Shown: positions 25,689 to 33,984 of the stretch, piece after piece
Layout of the letters: every line of letters begins with the position of its first letter
Position numbering within the stretch: position 1 is the stretch's first letter
Assembly: GCA_020631355.1 (NCBI GenBank)
Contig: JAHDHL010000002.1
Span: forward strand, 227,317-291,316
DNA: 64,000 bases
Direction: 5' to 3'
From: Saprospiraceae bacterium
GTDB taxonomy: Bacteria > Bacteroidota > Bacteroidia > Chitinophagales > Saprospiraceae
The notes under the pieces: model-generated
The model's database searches: none
The model's input: only the letters and a program-made list of their open reading frames with translations
Told to the model about the DNA's origin: nothing
Made by a program: the position numbers and the translations under genes

Positions 25689-27368
25689 ATGATAATAGAT
25701 CAGACCTTTCGAAATATCGGTCGGGTAAGGGAAATAGCAGCCATACTGAGTAAGTATGGCTTTGAGGAGTTTGTGAATGCCACTCCTTTGAGTTCCCTGA
25801 TTCCGGACAAGCGAAGGTTGAGCTGGAAAAAGGAAAAGGAAGCAAAGAAATACAACCGTTGGGAGCTGATTCGCATGGCGGCTGAGGATTTGGGGCCTAC
25901 CTACATCAAATTGGCGCAAGCCTTGAGCAATCGTCCTGATTTATTACCTGATGCACTGATCGAGGAATTACAGAAATTACAAAGTGAAGTCAGCACTTTG
26001 GAATACGAGGTCGTGGAGCATATCATCGAACATGAATTGGGCAATGATATTGAGAATATCTTTGATGAATTCTACAAGAAGCCCTTGGGTTCCGCTTCTA
26101 TTGGGCAAGTACATCGTGCCAGACTGAAGGATGGTTCCAATGTAGTGGTGAAAGTCCAAAGGCCAGGTGTAAGGAAGAAAGTCCAGACCGATTTGGATAT
26201 CCTCAAGATACTGGTGCGCTGGGGACAACAACAACTAGAAAGCCAGGGCGTATATGGGGCCAGAGATATCATTGATGCCTTTGAGCGGAGTTTGATGAAG
26301 GAATTGGACTACAATACGGAAGCCCGATTCATGGAACAATTCCGTTCCTATTACAAAAAGAATCAAGATTTTTATGTCCCCAAGGTATACAGGGAACTAA
26401 CGACCAGTAAGGTCTTGGTGCAGGAATTCATTCGTGGAGCCAAGATTACCGATGTTGAGAAACTTCAGAAATGGGGTGTCGATACCCCGAAACTCGCAGA
26501 AAAGGGAATTGATATCTATCTTTCCCAAATCTTCGAACATGGTTATTTCCATGCGGACCCCCATCCTGGCAATATCATCATCAAGGAAGATGGTACTCTA
26601 TGTCTGATTGACTTCGGTATGGTCGGCAAACTATCCAAACATGACAGATTCGCCTTTGCCAGTATCCTGATTGGAATGGCCAAACAGGACCCGAAGATGA
26701 TGGCTCGTAATTTCAAAAAACTAGCCATTGAAGCTGTCATAGAGGACGAAAGGGCTTTCGAAGCAGAATTGGGTGACCTGATAGACGATTATGCCACACT
26801 CAATGTATCCGAGGTTGATATTACCGAAGTAACCATCAAATTGCAGGATATCATCCGAAATCATAAAATGAAGATGCCAGGTGGTATTTTCATAATCATG
26901 AGGGCCCTGACCATTCTCGATGGAATCGGTAGAACCATACATCCCGACTTCAAGACATATGAATTTTTCAAACCCTATGGGTTGAAGATTCTCAAGCAGA
27001 TGTATGCACCGGAGAACATTGCTGATGATATATTCCAAAATATGACCTCCTTTTACGAGTTCATGACCAGCTTCCCGGTTGAGCTTCGTGAAATACTGGA
27101 AAAAACGAGAAAAGGAACACTCCGCCTCGAGCATCAGAACTATGTAGACGAATTAGTCGTAGATAAATTCAACCGAGCAGCCAACCGTTTGGTACTTGGG
27201 ATTGTTACGACAGGTATATACCTGGCTTCTGCCATTGTTCTTTTTGCATATACTTTCTATGAGGGGCCCTACAGTTTGGCCATTCTCATACTCAGTCTTG
27301 TAGGATTCATAACGGCCATTCTTTTCACCATGAGTCTTTTGGTAGGAAATTGGTGGAGCAATAGATAG
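25689..27368 (+). CDS. AarF/ABC1/UbiB family protein kinase-like protein
   Basis: A 559-residue atypical kinase of the ABC1/UbiB family, which supports quinone biosynthesis and membrane lipid homeostasis. The N-terminal family motif reads YIKLAQALSNRPDLLP (KxAQ where KxGQ is usual). The kinase core contains GSASIGQVHRARL in the nucleotide loop, an invariant lysine in VVVKVQRPG, catalytic HADPHPGNI and the metal-binding LIDFGMVG. Two hydrophobic helices at the C-terminus (TTGIYLASAIVLFAYTF and ILSLVGFITAILFTMSL) should anchor it in the inner membrane. It precedes bshA by 74 bases on the same strand. Confidence 0.9.
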   Translation: MIIDQTFRNIGRVREIAAILSKYGFEEFVNATPLSSLIPDKRRLSWKKEKEAKKYNRWELIRMAAEDLGPTYIKLAQALSNRPDLLPDALIEELQKLQSEVSTLEYEVVEHIIEHELGNDIENIFDEFYKKPLGSASIGQVHRARLKDGSNVVVKVQRPGVRKKVQTDLDILKILVRWGQQQLESQGVYGARDIIDAFERSLMKELDYNTEARFMEQFRSYYKKNQDFYVPKVYRELTTSKVLVQEFIRGAKITDVEKLQKWGVDTPKLAEKGIDIYLSQIFEHGYFHADPHPGNIIIKEDGTLCLIDFGMVGKLSKHDRFAFASILIGMAKQDPKMMARNFKKLAIEAVIEDERAFEAELGDLIDDYATLNVSEVDITEVTIKLQDIIRNHKMKMPGGIFIIMRALTILDGIGRTIHPDFKTYEFFKPYGLKILKQMYAPENIADDIFQNMTSFYEFMTSFPVELREILEKTRKGTLRLEHQNYVDELVVDKFNRAANRLVLGIVTTGIYLASAIVLFAYTFYEGPYSLAILILSLVGFITAILFTMSLLVGNWWSNR

Positions 27369-27442
27369 GCATTCAGGATTTTTTGAGAAAGAATGGCTTT
27401 CGGGTATCGTAATGTGTTAAAACGGGAAATTATTCGTCTGAT

Positions 27443-28591
27443 ATGAAAATAGGTGTAGTCTGTTATCCTACTTATGGAGGCAGTGGTGTATTGGCCACTG
27501 AATTAGGAAAAGGCCTTGCTCGCCGGGGGCATGATGTGCATTTCATCACATATAGCCAACCGGTACGCCTGAATTCCTTTCAGAACAATGTCTATTATCA
27601 TGAAGTAAGGGATGCAGATTATCCATTATTCCAATATCCACCCTATGATACTGCGCTCACGAGTAAATTGGTGGATGTGGTCAAGTATGAAAAACTCGAC
27701 CTCCTACATGTACATTATGCCATTCCACATGCTACGGTAGCTTACCTGGCCAAGAAAATCCTATTGACCCAGGGCAGATATATTCCTACGGTCACCACAC
27801 TTCACGGAACCGACATTACCCTTGTGGGAAAGAACCAGGCATTCCACCCTGTTGTGGAATTTGCCATTAACAAATCGGATGGTGTCACTGCGGTTTCAAA
27901 TAGTCTTAGGAAGGATACCCTAGACCAATTCAATATAGAAAAGGATATTCGGGTTATTTATAATTTTATTGACTTGGAACGGTTCAGGAAAGCCAATAAG
28001 GACCACTTCAAAAAAGCCATTGCCCCGAATGGGGAAAAAATCCTTATACATACCTCCAATTTTCGAAAGGTGAAACGCGTAGAGGATGTGGTGCATATCT
28101 TCAAACGGATTTATGAAAAAATTCCTTGTAAGCTTCTCCTCGTCGGAGATGGTCCCGAACGAGCCAATGTGGAACGGCTTTGTAGGGAAATAGGCCTTTG
28201 TCATGAAATCAGGTTCCTAGGAAAACAAGAAGCTGTCGAGGAATTATTGGCCATTGCAGACTTATTCCTCATGCCATCAGGAAGCGAGAGTTTCGGTTTG
28301 GCTGCTTTGGAAGCCATGGCTTGTGAGGTTCCTGTCATATCATCCAACATCGGTGGTTTACCGGAAGTCAATATTGAGGGGGTCACCGGATTCTTGAGTG
28401 ATGTGGGTAATGTGGATGAAATGGCTGCTAATGCCATACGACTCCTAGGAAATGAAACGATGTTCAAGGAATTCAAATCGAATGCATTGCAACAAGCCGA
28501 ACAATTCGACATTGAGAATGTCCTCCCGCTTTATGAGGAATATTACCAACACGTATTGGAAACAACCGTTTACGATTACAAGCCGAGGTAA
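27443..28591 (+). CDS. bshA: BshA, N-acetyl-alpha-D-glucosaminyl L-malate synthase
   Basis: A 382-residue GT4 glycosyltransferase that joins UDP-GlcNAc and L-malate, the first step of bacillithiol synthesis. MKIGVVCYPTYGGSGVLATE is the diagnostic BshA N-terminus, and TLHGTDITLVGKN, FRKVKRVEDV and PSGSESFGLAALEAMAC (the ExxxxxxxE nucleotide-sugar region) agree. Length is that of known BshA proteins. Bacillithiol is the main low-molecular-weight thiol in many Bacteroidota. bshB and bshC are not in the window. The next gene starts 3 bases after its stop. Confidence 0.94.
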   Translation: MKIGVVCYPTYGGSGVLATELGKGLARRGHDVHFITYSQPVRLNSFQNNVYYHEVRDADYPLFQYPPYDTALTSKLVDVVKYEKLDLLHVHYAIPHATVAYLAKKILLTQGRYIPTVTTLHGTDITLVGKNQAFHPVVEFAINKSDGVTAVSNSLRKDTLDQFNIEKDIRVIYNFIDLERFRKANKDHFKKAIAPNGEKILIHTSNFRKVKRVEDVVHIFKRIYEKIPCKLLLVGDGPERANVERLCREIGLCHEIRFLGKQEAVEELLAIADLFLMPSGSESFGLAALEAMACEVPVISSNIGGLPEVNIEGVTGFLSDVGNVDEMAANAIRLLGNETMFKEFKSNALQQAEQFDIENVLPLYEEYYQHVLETTVYDYKPR

Positions 28592-28594
28592 GCC

Positions 28595-28972
28595 ATGCTC
28601 CAAGCATTCACCCACTATTTCCTGCACCTTGGATTTGTTGGTCTAATCGCCATTATATGGGATAGAAAAAATTGGTGGAAATGCTGGCTGGTGTTATTGG
28701 GAACCATGTTGGTTGACTTGGACCATCTATTGGTCAATCCGATATTCCATCCCGAACGATGCAGTATTGGTTATCATTATCTACATTGTCCATTACCAAT
28801 CCTGATTTATCTTATCGGATTCCTGTATTTCAAACATTCATATACAAGATTGTTTTGTTTGGGATTATTGTTTCATATGCTGACGGATTCCATAGACTGC
28901 ATCTGGACCTTTTCCCATTGCGAAAGCTGTTATCAACAATCCATTGTTCATGAATGGATGCAAGGATTTTGA
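28595..28972 (+). CDS. DUF6122-like small membrane protein
   Basis: A 125-residue protein with four hydrophobic helices. LVDLDHLLVNPIFHPERCSI and HYLHCPLPI match the conserved motif of the DUF6122 group of Bacteroidota. The group is distantly similar to YdjM-type membrane hydrolases, where the D..H and H residues may bind metal (inference). It begins 3 bases after bshA and is probably cotranscribed, although a role in thiol metabolism is not implied. Function unknown. Confidence 0.75.
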   Translation: MLQAFTHYFLHLGFVGLIAIIWDRKNWWKCWLVLLGTMLVDLDHLLVNPIFHPERCSIGYHYLHCPLPILIYLIGFLYFKHSYTRLFCLGLLFHMLTDSIDCIWTFSHCESCYQQSIVHEWMQGF

Positions 28973-29096
28973 TGGAGCCATCTGTGACGGATTCCTCAGA
29001 AATACACTTAACTTGGATACAAGGGAGAATTAAATTAGACATAATCATCCCAAATCTTAATATCTTTACATATCAACATCAATTTAAAAAAAGTAC

Positions 29097-29594
29097 ATGT
29101 TCATAGAAGATAAGGCCATCAAAGAAAAACTAAAGGAATTGTCACTTTTGACTCGAAAGGTTTACAGTATCAGGGAAAAGGAAGCCATTTCTTTCAAAAA
29201 ACATCCCAAGTTCGTTACGGATGTGATCAAGGATATGACCAATATTTCCTACAACCTCGCCATTGCGGACCATGTGAACAGCGAAGAAGAAAAACAACTC
29301 CTTTTGTTGGCACTGAAATATATCTTCTACCCTACCGGGAATTATAATGCGAACTTCCTGGATTCCATCGGAACACAATTCGATAATTTCGAATCCAATT
29401 CACCAGAAATAGACAGTCCCATACTCATTGTGGAAAAGGCAAAGCAATACGACCAGGAACATGATGAGGGAATGACAGAAAGAATCAGGGAACTTATTGT
29501 AGATTATGCCGAAGCCCTTGTGATGGCGGATGGTTTCCAATCCGTAAGAGAGTTTGATGTTCTGGAGACATTCAAGTTTTGGGTCTTTGACTAG
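29097..29594 (+). CDS. Hypothetical TerB-like helical protein
   Basis: A 165-residue acidic, all-helical soluble protein. Two repeated features, NLAIADHVNSEEEKQLLLLA and ALVMADGFQSVREFDVLE, have the A-D-G/H-x-x-S-x-x-E pattern seen in TerB-like domains, where the acidic residues may bind metal. The assignment is tentative. It is followed by a strong hairpin terminator (29618-29659), and 124 bases separate it from the upstream DUF6122 gene, so it may be monocistronic. Confidence 0.58.
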   Translation: MFIEDKAIKEKLKELSLLTRKVYSIREKEAISFKKHPKFVTDVIKDMTNISYNLAIADHVNSEEEKQLLLLALKYIFYPTGNYNANFLDSIGTQFDNFESNSPEIDSPILIVEKAKQYDQEHDEGMTERIRELIVDYAEALVMADGFQSVREFDVLETFKFWVFD

Positions 29595-29617
29595 AAATCA
29601 CATCCAAGGATAATATA

Positions 29618-29659
29618 AAGAATCCCTTACTCAGGCATCGTCCCGGGTAAGGGATTCTT
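29618..29659 (+). terminator. Terminator hairpin after the TerB-like gene
   Basis: Perfect 13-bp stem aagaatcccttac / gtaagggattctt with a 16-base loop, followed by cttta, 23 bases after the stop codon. Confidence 0.65.
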
Positions 29660-29706
29660 CTTTACCCACACATCTTCATAGTTCATCCTTGAACCGACTG
29701 ATATCC

Positions 29707-29802
29707 AATGTGACACTCGCCCCACAAAAAAACACCATTTTCCTTTCCACCTCCATTTTTGTCAACTACTTGGCAAATGACACACCCCCTAGGTGTCACA
29801 TT
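29707..29802. repeat. Repeated TGTGACAC-type inverted sites upstream of the Cys-repeat lipoprotein
   Basis: aatgtgacac (29707-29716) is exactly complementary to gtgtcacatt (29793-29802), and a third half-site tgacac (29778-29783) pairs with gtgtca (29793-29798) to form a hairpin with loop accccctag. The cluster lies 76-172 bases before the lipoprotein start and could be operator half-sites or a structured leader. No known regulator can be assigned. Confidence 0.35.
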
Positions 29803-29878
29803 CTCCTTTTCATAAGGATATAATGTAGTGTAAGGCTTGATCATGCTGCATTCAATTGTATTCATCAAAATCTAAATC

Positions 29879-31147
29879 ATGAAAAAATTAAATTGGCTAA
29901 CAATGTGCATCCTTTTCTGTTGCACTTGCCTCATATACACTTCCTGTACGGACGAACTAGACGAAACAGAAGTTCTTCCTGACTTCGAATGTACAGACCT
30001 ACAAGCATTTGTAGGAGATAGTTGTACTACTGATGCAGGAGAAGTAGGATTTATTGACCCTGACTGTAACTGTTTCCCCATTCCACAACCAGAAGACTTC
30101 GATTGCCCTGACCTGTATTCCAATATCGGTGACCCTTGCTTGAGCGAAACGGGTATCATCGGTGTTGTGAGTGATGTCTGTGAATGTGAAACTTCAAATG
30201 ACACCATTCCCGGAGGCTTTGATTGTCCTGACCTCCAAGCATATGTAGGTGATCCTTGTTTCACTGATGCGGGCCTATTCGGTCTTGTGAATCCTAATTG
30301 TGAATGTGAATCCATAGAGGATGGTAGTGGAGATGTTGACTGTCCAACCATCGGTGCCAATATCGGTGATCCATGTTATACAGAAGATGGATTATTGGGA
30401 TGTATTGACGAGGATTGTGAGTGTGCTCACGTATTCGGAGGTACTGACTTTGACTGTCCTGATTTGCAAGCATTCTTCGGTGAGCCTTGCTTCACTGATA
30501 ATGGAGAATTCGGTTATGTGAATGAGGATTGTGAATGTCAGGCCGTGGATGTAAGTGGCATGTACGATTGTCCAGAGATTGAGGCGAATATCGGTGACCC
30601 ATGTATTACTGATGACGGCCTAATCGGATGTATCAATGAGGTTTGTGAATGTGCCCATGCACCGGATAATGGTGGAGGTGGAGGAATTCCATTCGACTGT
30701 CCTGACTTACAGGCATTCATCGGAGACCCTTGTTTCACTGCTGATGGACAATTCGGTTTCATCAATCCAAACTGTGAGTGTGAGTCCTTTGAGGACCCAG
30801 GACAGGGTGGTTCTTATGACTGTGAGGACGAGCAAGCTAACTACGGTGACCCATGTATGACCGATGATGGTCAGGTAGGATGTATAGATGAGAACTGTGA
30901 GTGTGCACATACTCCTGACCAAGGCGGTGTTTATGACTGTCCTGATTTGGAAGCATACTTCGGTCAGCCATGTTTCACTGACGCTGGTCAGTTCGGTTTC
31001 GTGAACGAGAATTGCGAATGTCAGGTATTGGATGAAGAACCTCCTTTCGAGTTCGATTGTCCGGATATCCCTGCATTCATCGGCGATCCTTGCCCACTAC
31101 CTGACGGAACTATGGGTTTCATAACGCCAGATTGTGAGTGTAACTAA
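29879..31147 (+). CDS. Lipoprotein with ten four-cysteine repeats
   Basis: A 422-residue exported lipoprotein: signal peptide with lipobox IYTSC (C23), a short acidic spacer, then ten repeats of about 40 residues covering residues 36-422 with no other domain. The core of each is CPDLxAxxGDPC...G..G...xCEC, giving four cysteines per unit. Repeats 4, 6 and 8 have a fifth cysteine (GCIDEDCECAH, GCINEVCECAH, GCIDENCECAH). The motif resembles CP.L..NIGDAC segments found in large surface proteins of Saprospiraceae (recalled similarity, not searched). Likely a disulphide-rich surface protein. An ECF sigma factor gene follows after a terminator. Confidence 0.82.
   Translation: MKKLNWLTMCILFCCTCLIYTSCTDELDETEVLPDFECTDLQAFVGDSCTTDAGEVGFIDPDCNCFPIPQPEDFDCPDLYSNIGDPCLSETGIIGVVSDVCECETSNDTIPGGFDCPDLQAYVGDPCFTDAGLFGLVNPNCECESIEDGSGDVDCPTIGANIGDPCYTEDGLLGCIDEDCECAHVFGGTDFDCPDLQAFFGEPCFTDNGEFGYVNEDCECQAVDVSGMYDCPEIEANIGDPCITDDGLIGCINEVCECAHAPDNGGGGGIPFDCPDLQAFIGDPCFTADGQFGFINPNCECESFEDPGQGGSYDCEDEQANYGDPCMTDDGQVGCIDENCECAHTPDQGGVYDCPDLEAYFGQPCFTDAGQFGFVNENCECQVLDEEPPFEFDCPDIPAFIGDPCPLPDGTMGFITPDCECN
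29984..31144 (+). repeat. Tandem repeat region encoding ten cysteine-rich units
   Basis: Ten in-frame units of 31-43 codons. Units 3-6 (30218-30691) and 7-10 (30692-31144) show the same order of subtypes, ending ECES, ECAH, ECQ, then ECAH or the terminal unit, so a block of four appears to have been duplicated. Confidence 0.75.
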
Positions 31148-31189
31148 AATTGGCGTTTTGTTTGGGATAGATATTTGAATTGCAAATAT

Positions 31190-31219
31190 GGGGACAACCT
31201 TAGAAGTAAGGTTGTTCCC
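31190..31219 (+). terminator. Terminator hairpin after the Cys-repeat lipoprotein
   Basis: 13-bp stem (one G-T pair) ggggacaacctta / taaggttgttccc with loop gaag, followed by ttgctttc, 42 bases after the stop. It separates the lipoprotein from the sigma factor gene. Confidence 0.65.
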
Positions 31220-31262
31220 TTGCTTTCAAAATTTGAAAATAAAAACCTACCACTAAGAGCAT

Positions 31263-31823
31263 ATGATTATTACCAACGATACCATCAACCTTTGCAAAGC
31301 TCGCGACCGAGCTGCGCAGAAGCAGTTGTATCGTAAGATGGTACCCTATCTCAATGTGGTTTGCAGGAGATACTTGCATGATGACTCCTACATCAGCGAT
31401 ATCCTCCAAGAAGTCTTCATCCAGATTTTCACCAAGATTGCACAATTCGACCCTGAAAGGGGTGCATTCAAGAATTGGGCAATCAAAATCAGTGTGAATG
31501 CCTGCCTGAAGCACAATCAAAAACATGCTAAGGAAAACCTACAGGAATTAGTATTGCCATTACATGAAAAAAAAGTAAATCCCTATGTACTGCAAAAGTA
31601 TTCTGATGAGGACCTAATGAATTTCCTCAGACAGATGCCTACGGCTTATTTCCAAGTATTCAGTCTCTATGTCATTGATGGTTTCGACCACAAGGAAATA
31701 GCTGAAATGCTGGAAATCAATGATAGTCTTTCCAGAAAAAGATTATCCAGGGCCAAGGCATGGATCGAAAAAAAAACATCGGTCAGTGAATGGGCCAAAG
31801 TAAGTGGCAATCGCTCTTTCTAA
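31263..31823 (+). CDS. RNA polymerase sigma-70 factor, ECF type
   Basis: A 186-residue alternative sigma factor. Region 2 contains DISDILQEVF-like sequence (YISDILQEVFIQIFTKIAQF) with the expected GAFKNWAIKISVNACL helix. Region 4 is FLRQMPTAYFQVFSLYVIDG, then FDHKEIAEMLEIN and SRKRLSRAKAW, a helix-turn-helix for the -35 element. Region 3 is absent, as in ECF factors. The start of the following TM/barrel protein is 19 bases after its stop. In many Bacteroidota such pairs act as sigma factor plus membrane-bound regulator; targets are unknown. Confidence 0.92.
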   Translation: MIITNDTINLCKARDRAAQKQLYRKMVPYLNVVCRRYLHDDSYISDILQEVFIQIFTKIAQFDPERGAFKNWAIKISVNACLKHNQKHAKENLQELVLPLHEKKVNPYVLQKYSDEDLMNFLRQMPTAYFQVFSLYVIDGFDHKEIAEMLEINDSLSRKRLSRAKAWIEKKTSVSEWAKVSGNRSF

Positions 31824-31842
31824 TTTTTTGAATCAACTGTAT

Positions 31843-33267
31843 ATGGACATTTTCGACATTATAAAGGAACGATTTAAAGGAAAACAGTCCCTCGAGGGCA
31901 TCCAGGAGGATTTTCTCTGGGAACAGATTTCCAATGAATTGGATCAGGAGGAGGGCAAAGCTCCCCCCTTACTGAGAAGCAAGTGGCCTTATTTGGCACT
32001 GCTCATTCTATTACTTGGAATGGGCTCCTTGTATTGTTGGTATACTGATATCCAGCCCGAAGGACTGAATCCATCGGCACAGGCAGAAGATTCACCCACC
32101 CAACACAGTCCTAAACATTCATCATATGAGGATTCCGAAAAGGAATCCAAACCTTTTACCATTACAAATTCGAGTTTATCAAAAAATGTAACCCCTCTTG
32201 ACAACTCTAATGTTTCTGATGTCCCGTCGACTACCAATAAGGATGTCGCTGTGGAAATGGGTCAGCAAACCAGTTTTACTCCCCTTTCGGCTGAACATAT
32301 GGGTAAGCCCAAGACATCCATCAATGAGACTAGGAATGAGCAGACCCTTTCAGAAAATGCGAATTGGGATACACCCGCCTTAATCCAAAACGAATCAAAT
32401 CCAGAATTGGAGCAGGCCATCAATACCGTGCAAAGTCCAATCATTGAGAAAGAAACCACAGCAGTGGCCATCAAGGAAAAGCCGAACTACATCCCCAGCA
32501 TTACACAAATTCCATATCTGGCACTGAATAATAATCCAATGCCAGTATCCATACAGCAAGTAAATGTCAAAACGCCCAAGGAGCCTACCCTAAAACATTG
32601 GGAATTCGGTTTCCATATCGGTGCGGATTTGGCCTTGCTAAAGTATGACCAACATTCACAGATTGATGGCTTACAAGAAGAAATCGACGGTTCACATCAC
32701 TCTGAACTAGGATACCAAATGGGATTCAAGGCACAGTGGCATCATGGTGACCAATTTTTCCTACAATCAGGAATCTCTCTCATTGAGAGCCAGACAGAAT
32801 TCTTCTATATTTCGGAATCTGCAACTACCATGCAGCGCCCGGGCTCCAGTGACCCTACCAACAGGGTACCGGCCATCGCTAAAAGAAAAGTACTGAATGA
32901 TAATAAGTTCAGGCATCTGTCCATCCCCTTGGAAATCGGAAAAGGCTTCAGGCTGAATCCTAAGTGGAGCTTAGGAAGTAGTGCAGGTCTTGGCTTGAAT
33001 TACTTTGTAGGTCAAAAAGGAAAATCAGTGGATCAGGATTTCATGATTGCTGAGTTCTCAAGGCATAATACCCACCCCACCCCATACCGCAACTTCTTTC
33101 TCTCCTACCAAATATCACCTTATGTCGGTTATGATGTCAGCCGTAATGTCTCATTGCAGCTGAGTCCTCAATTCCGATACCAACAGCATGGTTCGTCTCC
33201 TCTTTACGGACTCAAACATCATGCTTTCGGTACAGGATTGAATCTGAATATCATGTACCAATTCTAA
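31843..33267 (+). CDS. Inner-membrane segment fused to outer-membrane beta-barrel domain
   Basis: About 474 residues from ATG 31843 (MDIFDIIKERFKG); the longer GTG frame overlaps the sigma gene. A cytoplasmic head of ~45 residues is followed by one transmembrane helix (WPYLALLILLLGMGSLYCWY), a long Ser/Thr/Asn-rich spacer of ~180 residues, and a C-terminal ~220-residue region of amphipathic strands ending NLNIMYQF, typical of PorT-like outer-membrane barrels. Such a protein could span from the cytoplasm to the outer membrane. Because it is coupled to an ECF sigma gene, the cytoplasmic head may be an anti-sigma domain (inference; no zinc-binding HxxxCxxC motif is visible). Confidence 0.78.
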   Translation: MDIFDIIKERFKGKQSLEGIQEDFLWEQISNELDQEEGKAPPLLRSKWPYLALLILLLGMGSLYCWYTDIQPEGLNPSAQAEDSPTQHSPKHSSYEDSEKESKPFTITNSSLSKNVTPLDNSNVSDVPSTTNKDVAVEMGQQTSFTPLSAEHMGKPKTSINETRNEQTLSENANWDTPALIQNESNPELEQAINTVQSPIIEKETTAVAIKEKPNYIPSITQIPYLALNNNPMPVSIQQVNVKTPKEPTLKHWEFGFHIGADLALLKYDQHSQIDGLQEEIDGSHHSELGYQMGFKAQWHHGDQFFLQSGISLIESQTEFFYISESATTMQRPGSSDPTNRVPAIAKRKVLNDNKFRHLSIPLEIGKGFRLNPKWSLGSSAGLGLNYFVGQKGKSVDQDFMIAEFSRHNTHPTPYRNFFLSYQISPYVGYDVSRNVSLQLSPQFRYQQHGSSPLYGLKHHAFGTGLNLNIMYQF

Positions 33268-33304
33268 AAAAGGAAACTACATTAATTGAACGAATACCAC
33301 TCGC

Positions 33305-33934
33305 ATGAAAAATCATTCCAACACTCAAGCCATCAACGATGATAGGATACACTCTCAGCCCCACCAACAACCCGACTTATTATTCATTGGTGATTACCTG
33401 ACGGAAATATTTAGGGACCGAAATGTATTGGATATGGGTTACCAAACTGATTATTGGACCAGTGCCATCAGTCAGACTTCCGCCTCTTTCGAAAAGATTG
33501 AAATTGAAGAAAATCATCTGACCAAGTTTTCCAATCGGAAGTACCAATCAGACATCCTATTCAATACACTGAATGAAACCATAACCGAGGAATACTCCAA
33601 TTTTTATTCGGGTTTGTTCTGCGGATTCACTTTTTCCCATCTCATGAAAAGGAGTAGGAAAAAATTCATTCAGTTACTTCTGGACAGGGTCAATCAGAAT
33701 GGTCCTATTATTTTCATTGATACACTTCATAAAAAAGAAAATGGACTCCCCATCTCAAGAATTGATTTGGATGACAATACTTATCAAGTCAAGAGTGATG
33801 CAAAAGGAAACCATTATGAATTAATCATGAATTTCCCTAATGAAAATGAATTGGCATCCTTATTCCAACAACATGTGAGTTCATTCAAATGGATACAACT
33901 AAAGGATTATTGGATTTGGGAATGTTACAAATAA
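33305..33934 (+). CDS. Degenerate SAM-methyltransferase-like protein
   Basis: A 209-residue protein. NVLDMGYQTDYWTSAIS lies where class I methyltransferases have motif I (LDxGxGTGYWT); two of the glycines are replaced by Y/Q and D. Later parts keep the general order, with an acidic residue after strand 2 (EKIEIEENH) and a strand-5-like LLDRVNQNGPIIFIDTLHK. It is probably a diverged or inactive Rossmann methyltransferase, though this is not certain. It lies 38 bases after the barrel protein on the same strand and is followed by a bidirectional terminator. Confidence 0.55.
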   Translation: MKNHSNTQAINDDRIHSQPHQQPDLLFIGDYLTEIFRDRNVLDMGYQTDYWTSAISQTSASFEKIEIEENHLTKFSNRKYQSDILFNTLNETITEEYSNFYSGLFCGFTFSHLMKRSRKKFIQLLLDRVNQNGPIIFIDTLHKKENGLPISRIDLDDNTYQVKSDAKGNHYELIMNFPNENELASLFQQHVSSFKWIQLKDYWIWECYK

Positions 33935-33941
33935 TTATGAC

Positions 33942-33984
33942 ATCCATTCATAAGGTTTACAACTCAAAAATCTTATGAATGGAT
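33942..33984. terminator. Bidirectional terminator between convergent genes
   Basis: Perfect 13-bp stem atccattcataag / cttatgaatggat with a 17-base loop, followed by ttatttta. It lies 8 bases after the plus-strand stop and directly before the stop of the minus-strand TPR gene. Confidence 0.68.

Noticed and set aside
29872..30360. Antisense 162-codon open frame opposite the cysteine-repeat lipoprotein
   Set aside because: It arises from the periodic coding sequence; it has repeated low-complexity composition and the plus-strand frame has signal peptide and clear domain pattern.
29879..31147. CRISPR-like or satellite array
   Set aside because: The repetition is at the protein level with in-frame unequal units and variable DNA sequence, not identical direct repeats with unique spacers.
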